Notes under the pieces: model-generated
Database searches by the model: none
What the model saw: only the letters and a program-made list of their open reading frames with translations
What the model was told of the DNA's origin: nothing
Shown here: one piece after another, positions 55,683-64,000 of the stretch
Layout: every line of letters begins with the position of its first letter
Numbering within the stretch: the stretch's first letter is position 1
Assembly: GCF_001642475.1 (NCBI RefSeq)
Contig: NW_019173960.1
Location: forward strand, 62,001 to 126,000
Length of the DNA stretch: 64,000 nucleotides
Direction: 5' to 3'
From: Fonsecaea monophora
Taxonomy: Eukaryota; Ascomycota; Eurotiomycetes; Chaetothyriales; Herpotrichiellaceae
Position numbers and translations under genes: made by a program

Positions 55683-56915
55683 TCAACCAGCAGAGATAAC
55701 AAGTCCGGCAGTCTGCCTCATCAATGTCGTACTTCCCTCTTCTTCTTCGATGCCCACCTCGATGGTAGTGTGCGGTCGGCTCTTGTTAAGCCCTTCCAGC
55801 AGAGAGCAAGCCTTGCAAATCTGTTGGCTGGAAAGATAACCACATCTCTCACATTGACCCATGACTTGTTTGACCACTTTCCGACGTCCTCGCCGTTTCT
55901 TGTCGTGGATACCTGGTTGCACTCCTTGCTGAGGGAGTCGAATCTCTGTTTCACGTTCTGCAGCGGCTTCGTTCGCGGTCAGGTCCTTCTCCAATCGGAC
56001 CATGGAGTCGCTGGTCTGGTTTTGATTGCCACAGCCATTTGCCTGCTCATCGCCTTCAGCAGCACAAGACGTAGAACTTGCCAGTTCAGGGGGCACCAGC
56101 GAAGCCATGTCCTCTCCACTCCTAACAATATCCAGTATGCTACTGGGTCGAATCTTCTCCAAGTCTTTGATCAAGGTCCTCGCGCTCCCTCTGAAGGCCT
56201 CTGGTGAGTAAATGCACTCGGTGCTGAAGTAATCCAATTTCTTGTGGTAAGCATAGAGAACAATTTCCTTCTCATAGGCATACTTTAGTGGCTTGCTCCT
56301 TTTGATCTCACTCGCCGAGGAGGATGTCATAATAGAAGTCGCTCTTGCAAGTCGAGGAAGGTCGCCACGAAGTAGATTCATCATGACGGTTTCAGCAACA
56401 TCGTCAGCGTTGTGACCGGTTACGACGTGTTTGATGCCCAACTTTGCGGCCCCTCGATCCAGGGCTTGTCTGCGAAATACCCCGCAGTAGGTGCAGTTTC
56501 CCTTCTTGCCTACCTGGGCCACGACTTGGTCCATTGTCCATCCATACAGCTGGTCATATCCAACAATTTCGAGGGGCATTTCGTACTGCACGGCGTTCCG
56601 CTTGACCGTCTCAAGGCTGTCATCTCGGTAACCCTTAATACCTTCGTCGATGGACAAGAGGACGAGATCGACGCCGTAGTCGTAACGTTCATTCAGAGTC
56701 TTTAGCACCGAAGCGAGAACTGTCGAGTCCTTGCCACCAGATGCGCCGATGGCAACACGTTCGCCACGATGGAACAGTTTGTTACTCACGATGGTGTCGT
56801 GAACTTCGGCCTCGAATACAGACAGAAAGCATTGTTTGCAGATCTTCTGGGAGTTCTTTGGTCGGATGACTGCTGCTCGCGAGGCTTCACAGATCTCGCA
56901 TATAGTCGGCGCCAT
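55683..56915 (-). CDS. ncs6: Cytoplasmic tRNA 2-thiolation protein 1 (Ncs6/Ctu1)
   Basis: A single exon of 410 residues, started at MAPTICEICEASR; nothing upstream in frame is an ATG. Zinc-binding Cys pairs C6/C9 and C26/C29 are followed by the ATP-pyrophosphatase PP-loop SGGKDS at 59-64, then GNCTYCGVFRRQAL with the catalytic Cys pair, TGHNADDVAETV, and a C-terminal zinc motif (CERCGYLSS..CKAC). With Ncs2 and the Urm1 sulfur carrier this enzyme thiolates U34 of tRNA Lys, Glu and Gln in the cytosol. An acidic, poorly conserved insert at about 290-345 precedes the C-terminal zinc site. The gene is squeezed between neighbours on both sides. Confidence 0.95.
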   Translation of the reverse strand: MAPTICEICEASRAAVIRPKNSQKICKQCFLSVFEAEVHDTIVSNKLFHRGERVAIGASGGKDSTVLASVLKTLNERYDYGVDLVLLSIDEGIKGYRDDSLETVKRNAVQYEMPLEIVGYDQLYGWTMDQVVAQVGKKGNCTYCGVFRRQALDRGAAKLGIKHVVTGHNADDVAETVMMNLLRGDLPRLARATSIMTSSSASEIKRSKPLKYAYEKEIVLYAYHKKLDYFSTECIYSPEAFRGSARTLIKDLEKIRPSSILDIVRSGEDMASLVPPELASSTSCAAEGDEQANGCGNQNQTSDSMVRLEKDLTANEAAAERETEIRLPQQGVQPGIHDKKRRGRRKVVKQVMGQCERCGYLSSQQICKACSLLEGLNKSRPHTTIEVGIEEEEGSTTLMRQTAGLVISAG

Positions 56916-56994
56916 CCTTGTATTCTGGAGGAACAAAGAAGACTCAGACTTTGTTTGCCACAGAAATTAAGAGTCAAAAATATCCGGCGGAGCA
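56916..56994. promoter_or_regulatory. 79-nt divergent promoter shared by ncs6 and the AAA ATPase gene
   Basis: The start codons of the two genes are only 79 nt apart on opposite strands, so transcription signals must overlap this gap or the coding ends. The next in-frame Met of the AAA gene (57121) would widen it to about 205 nt. Confidence 0.6.
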
Positions 56995-59900
56995 ATGAGG
57001 AACTTAGTGCAAATACGGCGGAGTATTAGTTTTGTCCGGACCTGTCGCCATAATTTGAATGTTTTCAACGGTCAATTCTCCCTTGCCCTCGTGGTACGCC
57101 CCTTCTCGTCGCTCGCTCGAATGCATTCTACTCTCCAGGCGGAACTACGGTTCACGCGGATCATTTGCTCAAGTTGTCGAAATTGCGCCCAGCGCCAATC
57201 GCGGAGAGCAAACCGCTCGTTTTGCACTGCGCCTCGCGTTCGGACTGCTCAAAAACCGACAAACAGCTTTGGCTCTCTCAGCAGCCGCGGGATCAGTGAT
57301 GACTCAAAGACCCATGGAGCTGCTCGAGTGGAGGTAGCAAGAGATTGTGACGCTGTCGAGGAGGACTCAGACCCCACCCATCAACGTCAATCTGGCCCTC
57401 ATGAGAGCCGCACGAGCCAAACTGCGGACGATGCTCGAGCGAAAGATTTCTACGGCTCACCCGCGAAAAGAAGGCTGCGGAATCGCATGAACAAAGATGG
57501 AGAGGCGGAATACCAAGCTCCGGATTGGTTTATGGACAGCAATGTGGCCCTCTTTGGGTCAGGGTCCCTCGTACCTGGCACTCCCTCGAGGATTAAAACA
57601 GTAGCCGCAGATCTGCTGACCGGCGAGCCTCTTGAACAAACTTCCTCCCCAGACTCTGGCAGTGACCCTTCACATGGCTCAGGGGGTAAAGGCAGTGACC
57701 CCAGTTCTATTCAAAACTCGCATGGGGCTCCCTCACAGACAGAGGATAGATTGGAGCAACCTGACACCACATCCCCTGCGGAATCTACGTCGAGCTCCTC
57801 AATATCTTCGAGGTACTATGTGGTGGATGAACAATATGAAGAGGTTATGCGAACTGCAAGAGGTCTCATGCAAATATCACAAACAAAGAATCCGCCAAAT
57901 AGCGCCGAGTCCTACAGAGATCATCTCCATCTACAATATGCTGGCAAGGACGGCGATCTGCTTCTTGACCACCTTGTCCAGGATGTTGCACGCCAACTCG
58001 GCTGTGATCTGATGGTCGTGGACGCGCAGGATATCGCAGACCTCCTTCACCGGAATCATACAAACCCAGCCACAGCAAAGGCGGGCCGAATGCTTAGCTA
58101 CGACGTGCTTGCACACGCATTTCCAGACCTCTCCGAACACAGTGCCTCCCACGAGGCGCAAGACGTAGACGACGACGATGGAGACATCGACGACATGATG
58201 GACGACCTTGATTCCACACCTTCTTCTCCTCAGATAGGTATGCCCATGTTTATCGGAAGGCCTACCGCTATCTTGAAGACTATTATCGGACAGCTTCCAG
58301 ATTTCGGGGATGGCATGCGATCAGACATGCCGCGAGGGACGCTGAGAATGTGGCCGGATTTTGCTGACTCTCAGAAGCCACGGGATGAGCAAGGCGCGCT
58401 ATCTGGACTCACATACAAACTGCTAAAGAGCTTGTCGGACCGGCGATCCGCCACGGGTACTCTTGGGAGAGAACAGGGTGATGATCTGGAACGGCAACGA
58501 GAAACTACAGCGAAACGAAGTGGTGTCCCTAAGAATGGCGCGATTGTTCACGTCAGAGACTTTAGAGCCATCCAGAGTTTAGATTTGGGTCGCTCGTTTC
58601 TGAACTGTCTTCACAGGCTACTAGCTCAGCGTCGAAGCAAAGGTGAATGCGTTTTACTCATTGGCACCGATTCGGCGCGTGAGGATCAAGAGCCGTTCAC
58701 CCGGGAACGCATTCACGAATCCCAAAACGGCGGGCAAGATGGGAAATCACAAAATATCGTCCTGACCCCGGTCTTGCCCAACACGACGTCCAAGCTTGCA
58801 CTTCTTCACGACAGGAAGCAACGCATTGCCACAGTCAATATGAGACACCTCTGGGAGACGTTGAGGATTTGGAAGCCGTCCGTTTTTGCTCACCTAGAGC
58901 CAGGCTTTTGGCGTGGTGACTTCTTCGACCGCATCACTCGCAGCGATAGATCATGTCTGGAAGGACAAGTATGGAATCACCAACATGTGCAACGGTTGGC
59001 CACCTATATCGCAGGAGCTGTTCCCTCGAGCTCGGAGGGTGAAGCCAATACCTCTGTAAACCAAGACCAACCACAGCCCATCATCAGCGCAGCAACATCC
59101 CATCTGAACCACAGTGACAAGACTAAAATCCGGTGGGCAGAGAAACAATCAAAGGAAGCGAAGAAGGAAGTTCCAGAACGACATATGACTAAGGATGACC
59201 GACTTGCCAGAATCCGTGCGTCGGCTTCCAAGTATGAGAAGCGACTGATGGGTGGTATCATCGAATCCAAGAATATCAACACAACCTTCAATGATGTCCA
59301 CATGCCAGTTGAAACCATCGATACCCTTCAAACACTGACCACACTATCCCTCATTCGGCCCGAGGCTTTCAAATATGGTGTCCTCGCATCCGACAAGATC
59401 CCTGGCCTCCTGCTCTATGGTCCGCCAGGCACAGGTAAAACTTTGGCCGCCAAAGCGGTAGCCAAAGAATCCGGCGCAACCATGCTCGAAGTTAGCGCGG
59501 CAGACATCAACGATATGTACGTCGGTGAAGGGGAAAAGAATGTGAAAGCCCTGTTTAGCCTAGCTAGGAAACTATCACCTTGTGTTGTCTTTTTAGACGA
59601 GGCAGACGCTATGTTCAGCGCGAGGAGCAACCAGGGTCGACGTGTCAGTCATCGCGAACTTCTCAACCAATTTCTGAAAGAGTGGGACGGGATGAGCAAC
59701 GACTCGGGCAGTGCATTCATCATGGTTGCGACTAACCGGCCTATGGATCTCGATGATGCTGTTCTCCGCCGCTTACCGCGCCGCTTGCTTGTTGATCTGC
59801 CTACGGAGCCTGATAGGTTCGAGATCCTCAAGATCCACCTGCGCAACGAGAAACTTGGCGACGATGTCAATTTACAAGATCTCGCAAAAAAGACACCCTT

Positions 59901-60225
59901 CTACTCGGGCTCCGATTTGAAGAACGTCGCTGTTGCAGCGGCATTAAATTGTGTCCGAGAGGAGAACGAACTGGCCAGACAACACAAGGGCGAGGAACCA
60001 TATCAACATCCCGAACGACGTACGCTGACCAAGAAGCACTTTGACAAGGCCCTAGAAGAGATTTCGGCAAGTATCTCGGAGGACATGTCGAGCTTGAGGG
60101 ACATTAAGAAGTTTGACGAACAGTTTGGAGACAAGCGCGGCAAGAAGAAGAAGGCGCCAAGGTTAGGATTTCCAACAGAGAAGGAGAATGAAAAGGTCAG
60201 AGATACAGTCAAGGTCCGCGACTGA
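56995..60225 (+). CDS. Large AAA ATPase, probably mitochondrial (meiotic-clade/Msp1-like)
   Basis: A single exon of 1076 residues. The first 45 residues are basic with few acids (RNLVQIRRSISFVRTCR) and suit a mitochondrial presequence; a second possible start is at codon 43. Residues 50-300 are low-complexity. A middle region of unknown fold (about 300-680) is followed by a coiled linker and one AAA module: Walker A GPPGTGKT at 809-816, Walker B VVFLDEADA with D868/E869, an arginine-finger region (LRRLPRRLLVD), and a C-terminal helical lid with a basic tail rich in Lys. The pore-loop and GEGEKNVKALF segments resemble the Msp1/spastin/katanin clade. Likely role is protein extraction or remodelling at or in mitochondria. 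Confidence 0.85.
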   Translation: MRNLVQIRRSISFVRTCRHNLNVFNGQFSLALVVRPFSSLARMHSTLQAELRFTRIICSSCRNCAQRQSRRANRSFCTAPRVRTAQKPTNSFGSLSSRGISDDSKTHGAARVEVARDCDAVEEDSDPTHQRQSGPHESRTSQTADDARAKDFYGSPAKRRLRNRMNKDGEAEYQAPDWFMDSNVALFGSGSLVPGTPSRIKTVAADLLTGEPLEQTSSPDSGSDPSHGSGGKGSDPSSIQNSHGAPSQTEDRLEQPDTTSPAESTSSSSISSRYYVVDEQYEEVMRTARGLMQISQTKNPPNSAESYRDHLHLQYAGKDGDLLLDHLVQDVARQLGCDLMVVDAQDIADLLHRNHTNPATAKAGRMLSYDVLAHAFPDLSEHSASHEAQDVDDDDGDIDDMMDDLDSTPSSPQIGMPMFIGRPTAILKTIIGQLPDFGDGMRSDMPRGTLRMWPDFADSQKPRDEQGALSGLTYKLLKSLSDRRSATGTLGREQGDDLERQRETTAKRSGVPKNGAIVHVRDFRAIQSLDLGRSFLNCLHRLLAQRRSKGECVLLIGTDSAREDQEPFTRERIHESQNGGQDGKSQNIVLTPVLPNTTSKLALLHDRKQRIATVNMRHLWETLRIWKPSVFAHLEPGFWRGDFFDRITRSDRSCLEGQVWNHQHVQRLATYIAGAVPSSSEGEANTSVNQDQPQPIISAATSHLNHSDKTKIRWAEKQSKEAKKEVPERHMTKDDRLARIRASASKYEKRLMGGIIESKNINTTFNDVHMPVETIDTLQTLTTLSLIRPEAFKYGVLASDKIPGLLLYGPPGTGKTLAAKAVAKESGATMLEVSAADINDMYVGEGEKNVKALFSLARKLSPCVVFLDEADAMFSARSNQGRRVSHRELLNQFLKEWDGMSNDSGSAFIMVATNRPMDLDDAVLRRLPRRLLVDLPTEPDRFEILKIHLRNEKLGDDVNLQDLAKKTPFYSGSDLKNVAVAAALNCVREENELARQHKGEEPYQHPERRTLTKKHFDKALEEISASISEDMSSLRDIKKFDEQFGDKRGKKKKAPRLGFPTEKENEKVRDTVKVRD

Positions 60226-60443
60226 GGCTCTTGTCGATGGAGGTAATGTCGAAAAGGCCGAAGAAGATATCTTGGGGCTTGTGTCTGGAAAACCAAATAA
60301 GCAAGAGGGCTCAGATTTACACGTCCTATTGATTAGACAATAGATTGTTCAATAGGTGAGGCCGCACGCTATGCCGTTGTCGCTCACCTCTTATCTATAA
60401 TGCTAGAGGTCGACATTGATCAGGAGATTTCGTCTTCCCTTTC
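60226..60443. other. Convergent spacer between the AAA gene and nrk1
   Basis: 218 nt between convergent stop codons, with AT-rich 3'-end-like sequence. No terminator structure is claimed. Confidence 0.4.
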
Positions 60444-61652
60444 TTACCTCTGGATTCTCTCCTGGATGACTTCCTCCACCTTCTGAACACCCCAATCCAA
60501 GACCTCCTTCATGCCCCACTCGCCCGCGCCGGGACAGACGCTCACGCCCTGGCGCGCGCAGCTCTCCTCGTCAAAGACGTCCCTGTCGACGTTGCCGCCC
60601 TTGTACATCCACCCGTGGTAACGGATGTAGTTGGGCCAGACGACGTCCTCGACGTAGCCCGGCGGGTCGACCCAGAAGCCCTCGAGGGTGACGTAGCCGG
60701 AGCGCGCGGCGCGGCGGGACAGCGTCTGGGAGCGCGTCGACGGGAGGAATAGTAGCGGATGGAGCAGCGTGTGGATGAGGCGGTGGAGGTGGTCGACTCC
60801 CGCCGCGGAGTGAGGATAGTCGGACGACGAGTCTGAGGGAGTCGACGACGACGGTTGTGGGTAGAGCAGGAACCCCTCGACGATGTAGACGCGGATCTCT
60901 TTGCTTGTGCTTCCGTCACCACCACCACTGGTCCTCTGACCCTCTCGTCCCCTGACCAGCTCGTCTATCCGCGTCCTAACCCTCTCTCTATGCTCTGCCA
61001 CCTCGTCGGGAGACACGCCGCTGTGGCCGACGCTGTTCTGGTCTTCCTTCGACACGCTGTCCGGCGGCAGATGGCCGTGGTCGCGCAAGTGTGTGAGCGT
61101 GTGCTCGAACAACGAGAGGTCCAGGGAGTCGATGCAGTCCCAGTCCTGGAGCTCGCGGGTGCCGAATTCCTCGGACGAGACGGTGACCTTGGGAATGCTT
61201 TTTGCGTGTTGTAGGTTAGCCGAGAGCAGCAGCTGGATAGTCTTCTGCCTGGGGAGAGGGGGGGGGAGAAAGAACACCCCCCCAAAGATGGGTTGAAACC
61301 CACAGTGAAGGGGGTCTGGGGAGGGACCGGCTGATCCGGTAGACGCAGCAAATGCGTAAAAAGGGAGAGACTGGGAGTAGAGAACATAGAGGGAGAAAAC
61401 ATACTCCTGGTCCGTCTTATAAAAGTCGTCCTGGTGCAGGATGAACAGACTGATTTTCCACCCCTCGGTGTCGAGGTTAAAGATCTCGCGCAGCAGCCTC
61501 GCCAGCGTCGTCTTGCCGCTCGATGACGGGCCCGAGAGGCCGATCAGGACCGTCTCGATGCGGGGATCTGGCTTGGAGTCCTCTGCTTCCTGGTCCTCCT
61601 TATCCATCTCGACATATGCCTCTTTCCGGCGTCTCGAAGACGATGACACCAT
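60444..61652 (-). CDS. nrk1: Nicotinamide riboside kinase
   Basis: Two exons, 61652..61405 and 61197..60444, give 333 residues. The P-loop GPSSSGKTT is at 41-49, followed by HQDDFYKTDQ. The chosen 207-nt intron joins this to IPKVTVSSEEFG...LQDWDCIDSLDL, which matches the substrate-binding order of Nrk1 enzymes. Later landmarks are the Walker-B-like VYIVEGFLLYP, a lid rich in Arg (TLSRRAARSGYVTLEGFWVDPPGYVEDVVWPNYI) and a C-terminal helix. The enzyme phosphorylates nicotinamide riboside to NMN in NAD salvage. The intron has no stop and its length is a multiple of three, so an unspliced 402-residue form is also readable. A Ser/Gly-rich insert at about 165-215 is not in the human enzyme. Confidence 0.88.
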   Translation of the reverse strand: MVSSSSRRRKEAYVEMDKEDQEAEDSKPDPRIETVLIGLSGPSSSGKTTLARLLREIFNLDTEGWKISLFILHQDDFYKTDQEYVFSLYVLYSQSLPFYAFAASTGSAGPSPDPLHCGFQPIFGGVFFLPPPLPRQKTIQLLLSANLQHAKSIPKVTVSSEEFGTRELQDWDCIDSLDLSLFEHTLTHLRDHGHLPPDSVSKEDQNSVGHSGVSPDEVAEHRERVRTRIDELVRGREGQRTSGGGDGSTSKEIRVYIVEGFLLYPQPSSSTPSDSSSDYPHSAAGVDHLHRLIHTLLHPLLFLPSTRSQTLSRRAARSGYVTLEGFWVDPPGYVEDVVWPNYIRYHGWMYKGGNVDRDVFDEESCARQGVSVCPGAGEWGMKEVLDWGVQKVEEVIQERIQR

Positions 61653-62967
61653 TGCGAGACGTAGGGCGGCAGGTGTCTACCGCTGCAGCAACGGACTTCA
61701 AAAGGATATCCGTCGACTCCCGACAGAAAGGATCTCGGTTATTAGGAAGGGTTTTCTCGATGACAGTCGGCAATGGGAAAGGGTCGAATGCTGGGAGGTG
61801 AGTCTTGAGAATTATATTTTTTGGCTGGTGTGGTCGGTGATACATTCACTTCTCACTTCAATATTTCTCCAACTCTGACCAGTGCCACTACTCCCACCCT
61901 ACATGTCCGAACTCAGCTTCAATTTTTTGAGGTGATGACCCCCCGCATACACAGTAAGGACACATACGGCAAGCACGTCTACGCATCCTGAACTATCCGA
62001 GCTGCTACTCTGCCCGCGCTCTACACCAAGCCTCGCCGGATGTATCTTATTTCAAAGGACCAGCCCTTCCGAGACTACCACTCTGCTCTCCCGGCCCAGA
62101 TGTACCACGAGGATCTGGACTTGATCGGTAGGATATCACAAACCAAGAGATGGAAATACTCCCAGAGACAGACATCTCAGTTTCTATTAGCAAGCAGCGG
62201 CGATACTTGATTGACAGAATCCATTATCCTCCATATCCAACCCGACGCTCACCCGCTGTACCACTCCTTCTTCCTTGTCTCGCACCGCCAGTGTGTCCAA
62301 CGCGCCGATACCAGAATGTCCATCCACACATGCACCACCTTTTCTCGTCCCTTGTCGGTCGGCTTCGTTCCAGGTTCAGCCTGTCAGGGCATGTCGGCAT
62401 CTCCCTCCTCTCTTGACACGCTCGTATGCCCATGTCGCGTTCGAGCATTACATATCCAGAAGATCAGAGGCCGGCAAGCTCCAACCAAGCTGCAAGATTC
62501 TTCCCTGTGATAAATATAGAAAGTCAAAATAATGATACAAAATCGCGTCAAAGCTGCCCAGCCGCCCATTTTCTCCGTGTGCAAGCCTCTTTGTCGCAAG
62601 CTTCCCAAAGAAAAGTCGTCGCAGCTTGTCTAGACAGCAGCATGTCTGTTCAACGGCACACTTGGAGCCCTATACCGCAATGAGGCCGAAAAATTCTTTC
62701 CGTTCCCCGACTCTCAACACCGACACCGAACCCCTTCGGAGGTAATCCACACAAGGGGGTATATGCAAATCAAGAAAAAACCAAAAAACGAACAATGACA
62801 CCCAGAGACTGCCCACTCAAATCACGCCATCAGCGCATGTCGACCGACGTAGATACTCCAGGCCAGATACCTTCTACACCTTTTCACAGGTTAGCAGAAC
62901 GGACTTGGTTTCTGCCGATGAGATGCTCTGTTTGAGACATGGGATGACCGTAGGGCCGGCTCAATGC
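61653..62967. other. Intergenic, promoter of nrk1 and 3' flank of the last gene
   Basis: About 1.3 kb without a supported gene. Short frames between 62,150 and 62,700 overlap on both strands and show no family resemblance. Confidence 0.4.
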
Positions 62968-64000
62968 TCATGCAGACCCCTTCTGCCTCTTGCCGCCGAG
63001 TTTGGGACTTGGCTTGACTTTGTTCGCTCCGTTTACCTCTCCCTGTGCATTTTCTTCTTCTATTTTAACCACGCTCGCTCGTCGCCTCTTGTTGGAAACG
63101 TTCGGGCTGGTGTTTGTACTTGGGCCTTGACTCCCGCTAAGATTGGATCCCTGGGCACTCATCTGGTGCATCATGGCGACCCCTCCCGCAGTGGGATTCT
63201 GGGCAGGACTTGGTGTATGCACTGGGCCTCCCATCATGGGTGACCCTTGAGCTTGGGGAACGTTAAGATGTCCCATTGCAGGTGAATTCATCATATTTGG
63301 TCCATTCATGCCGGGGTTCATCGGGTTTGGGAACATCACTTGGCCGTTGGCGGCCCTGGCCATTTGGTTCAGCCGCGCGTTGTTCGCTTGGGCCATGTTT
63401 TGTGCATTTTCTTGCGTTACTCGCAGTAACGTGTCTTTGGGAGAGATACCGGGATGGTGCTGGTAATACTCCATGAGAGGGCCCATGGCCGTCATCACCT
63501 CGGCAATCTAAAAATGCGTTAGTGTTTGTCTAGCCACACCGAAAGATCATACATGCCTCTAAAAATTGGGAGATGTGATGGGGTACGCCCCATTCGCCCA
63601 CACCTGAGGTAGGAATCACTGGCCCTGCTCCTGATACATTGGCCTTGCCTTGTGTGCGTTTGAGGTTCTTGTTCGTGATCTTGGGACTCTGCTTCATTTC
63701 TGGCGACACGGGCTGCATCAACACATTGCGTGGAATGTACTCCTGCCATCCCGTCGAGCTGATGTTCAGATGCTCAATGGTTTGAACGTCATCAAACAGA
63801 ACGCGCAGCTGTCCGTTGGTGGTCACTCGAATATCGTTGCCAAAGACATACGTCAAACTCGCACTGCTACTCGTGATATGGACGCCACCGTTGGCTGTCT
63901 TGGTTTGCGTATGTTCAAAAGACTGGAGCAGGATTTGCTTGACTCCGCTTGCAAAATAAGAATGGTAGTAACGCGCAAGGGAGGGAAATTGGAGCTGGAA
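62968..64000 (-). CDS. ptaB: LIM-binding (PtaB/Ldb1-type) transcriptional co-regulator, 5' part beyond the window
   Basis: Two visible exons, 64000..63557 (open at the window edge) and 63507..62968, encode the last 327 residues. The sequence reads FQLQFPSLARYYHSYFASGVKQILL, then LTYVFGNDIRVTTNGQLRVLFDDVQTIEHL, PRNVLMQPVSPEMKQSPKI and QFLEIAEVMTAMGPLM, the order seen in fungal LIM-domain-binding proteins. The tail is Asn/Met/Pro-rich with a basic stretch NKRRRASVVKIE likely to be a nuclear signal. In Aspergillus, PtaB works with SomA to control adhesion and development. The 49-nt intron appears to use a GC donor with a normal CTAAC branch site and TAG acceptor. The N-terminus and any further exons lie to the right of base 64000. 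Confidence 0.88.

Noticed and set aside
55721..56211. Frames antisense to ncs6
   Set aside because: They are shadows of a highly conserved gene on the opposite strand.
60542..61402. Arg/Thr/Ser-rich frames antisense or shifted to nrk1
   Set aside because: They arise from GC-rich codon bias of the real gene and have no family pattern.

Overview
This is nuclear DNA of a filamentous ascomycete (Pezizomycotina). Most genes are split by short introns (44-106 nt) with GT..AG ends and CTNAC-like branch sites. The gene set includes a velvet-family regulator, a LaeA-like methyltransferase, a Whi5/Nrm1-type cell-cycle repressor, a fused Bub1/Mad3 kinase, Dsc3 and a PtaB-type LIM-binding protein. I cannot fix order or genus from sequence alone. 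I found 20 protein-coding genes, about one per 3.2 kb, and no convincing tRNA, rRNA, CRISPR array or intact transposon. Exon limits were set by hand from reading-frame continuity, splice signals and family homology.

Layout. 0-10 kb: Whi5/Nrm1-like repressor, a fungal transcription-factor-like protein and a large conserved protein of unknown function, all on the minus strand, then a long pyrimidine-rich leader. 10-20.6 kb: pyroglutamyl peptidase, BUB1-type checkpoint kinase, a small membrane protein, ribosomal protein S4. 21-27 kb: LaeA-like methyltransferase and a cytochrome P450 sharing a 1 kb divergent promoter, then GPI mannosyltransferase 2. 26.7-33.4 kb: a gene-poor stretch that probably includes the leader of the next gene. 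33.4-35.2 kb: velvet protein with a Q/P-rich tail. 37.7-42.3 kb: a two-domain GFA/CENP-V protein and an eight-exon sugar transporter. 43.5-47.2 kb: 2-oxoglutarate oxygenase, Dsc3, Vti1. 48.4-53.7 kb: a very large GHKL-ATPase protein ending in a NO VEIN/DUF3883 domain. 54.1-60.2 kb: a compact run of FAD oxidoreductase, tRNA thiolase NCS6 and a large AAA ATPase. 60.4-64 kb: nicotinamide riboside kinase, then a PtaB/Ldb-type co-regulator that runs off the right edge.

Most of the window is core housekeeping: cell-cycle control, translation, GPI anchors, vesicle fusion, tRNA modification and NAD salvage. The accessory signals are the methyltransferase/P450 pair, the velvet regulator about 11 kb away, the gene-poor segment beside it, and the NO VEIN-like ATPase. 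The last is the best candidate for an under-described system, because its two end domains resemble those of prokaryotic GHKL-ATPase/nuclease defence proteins.
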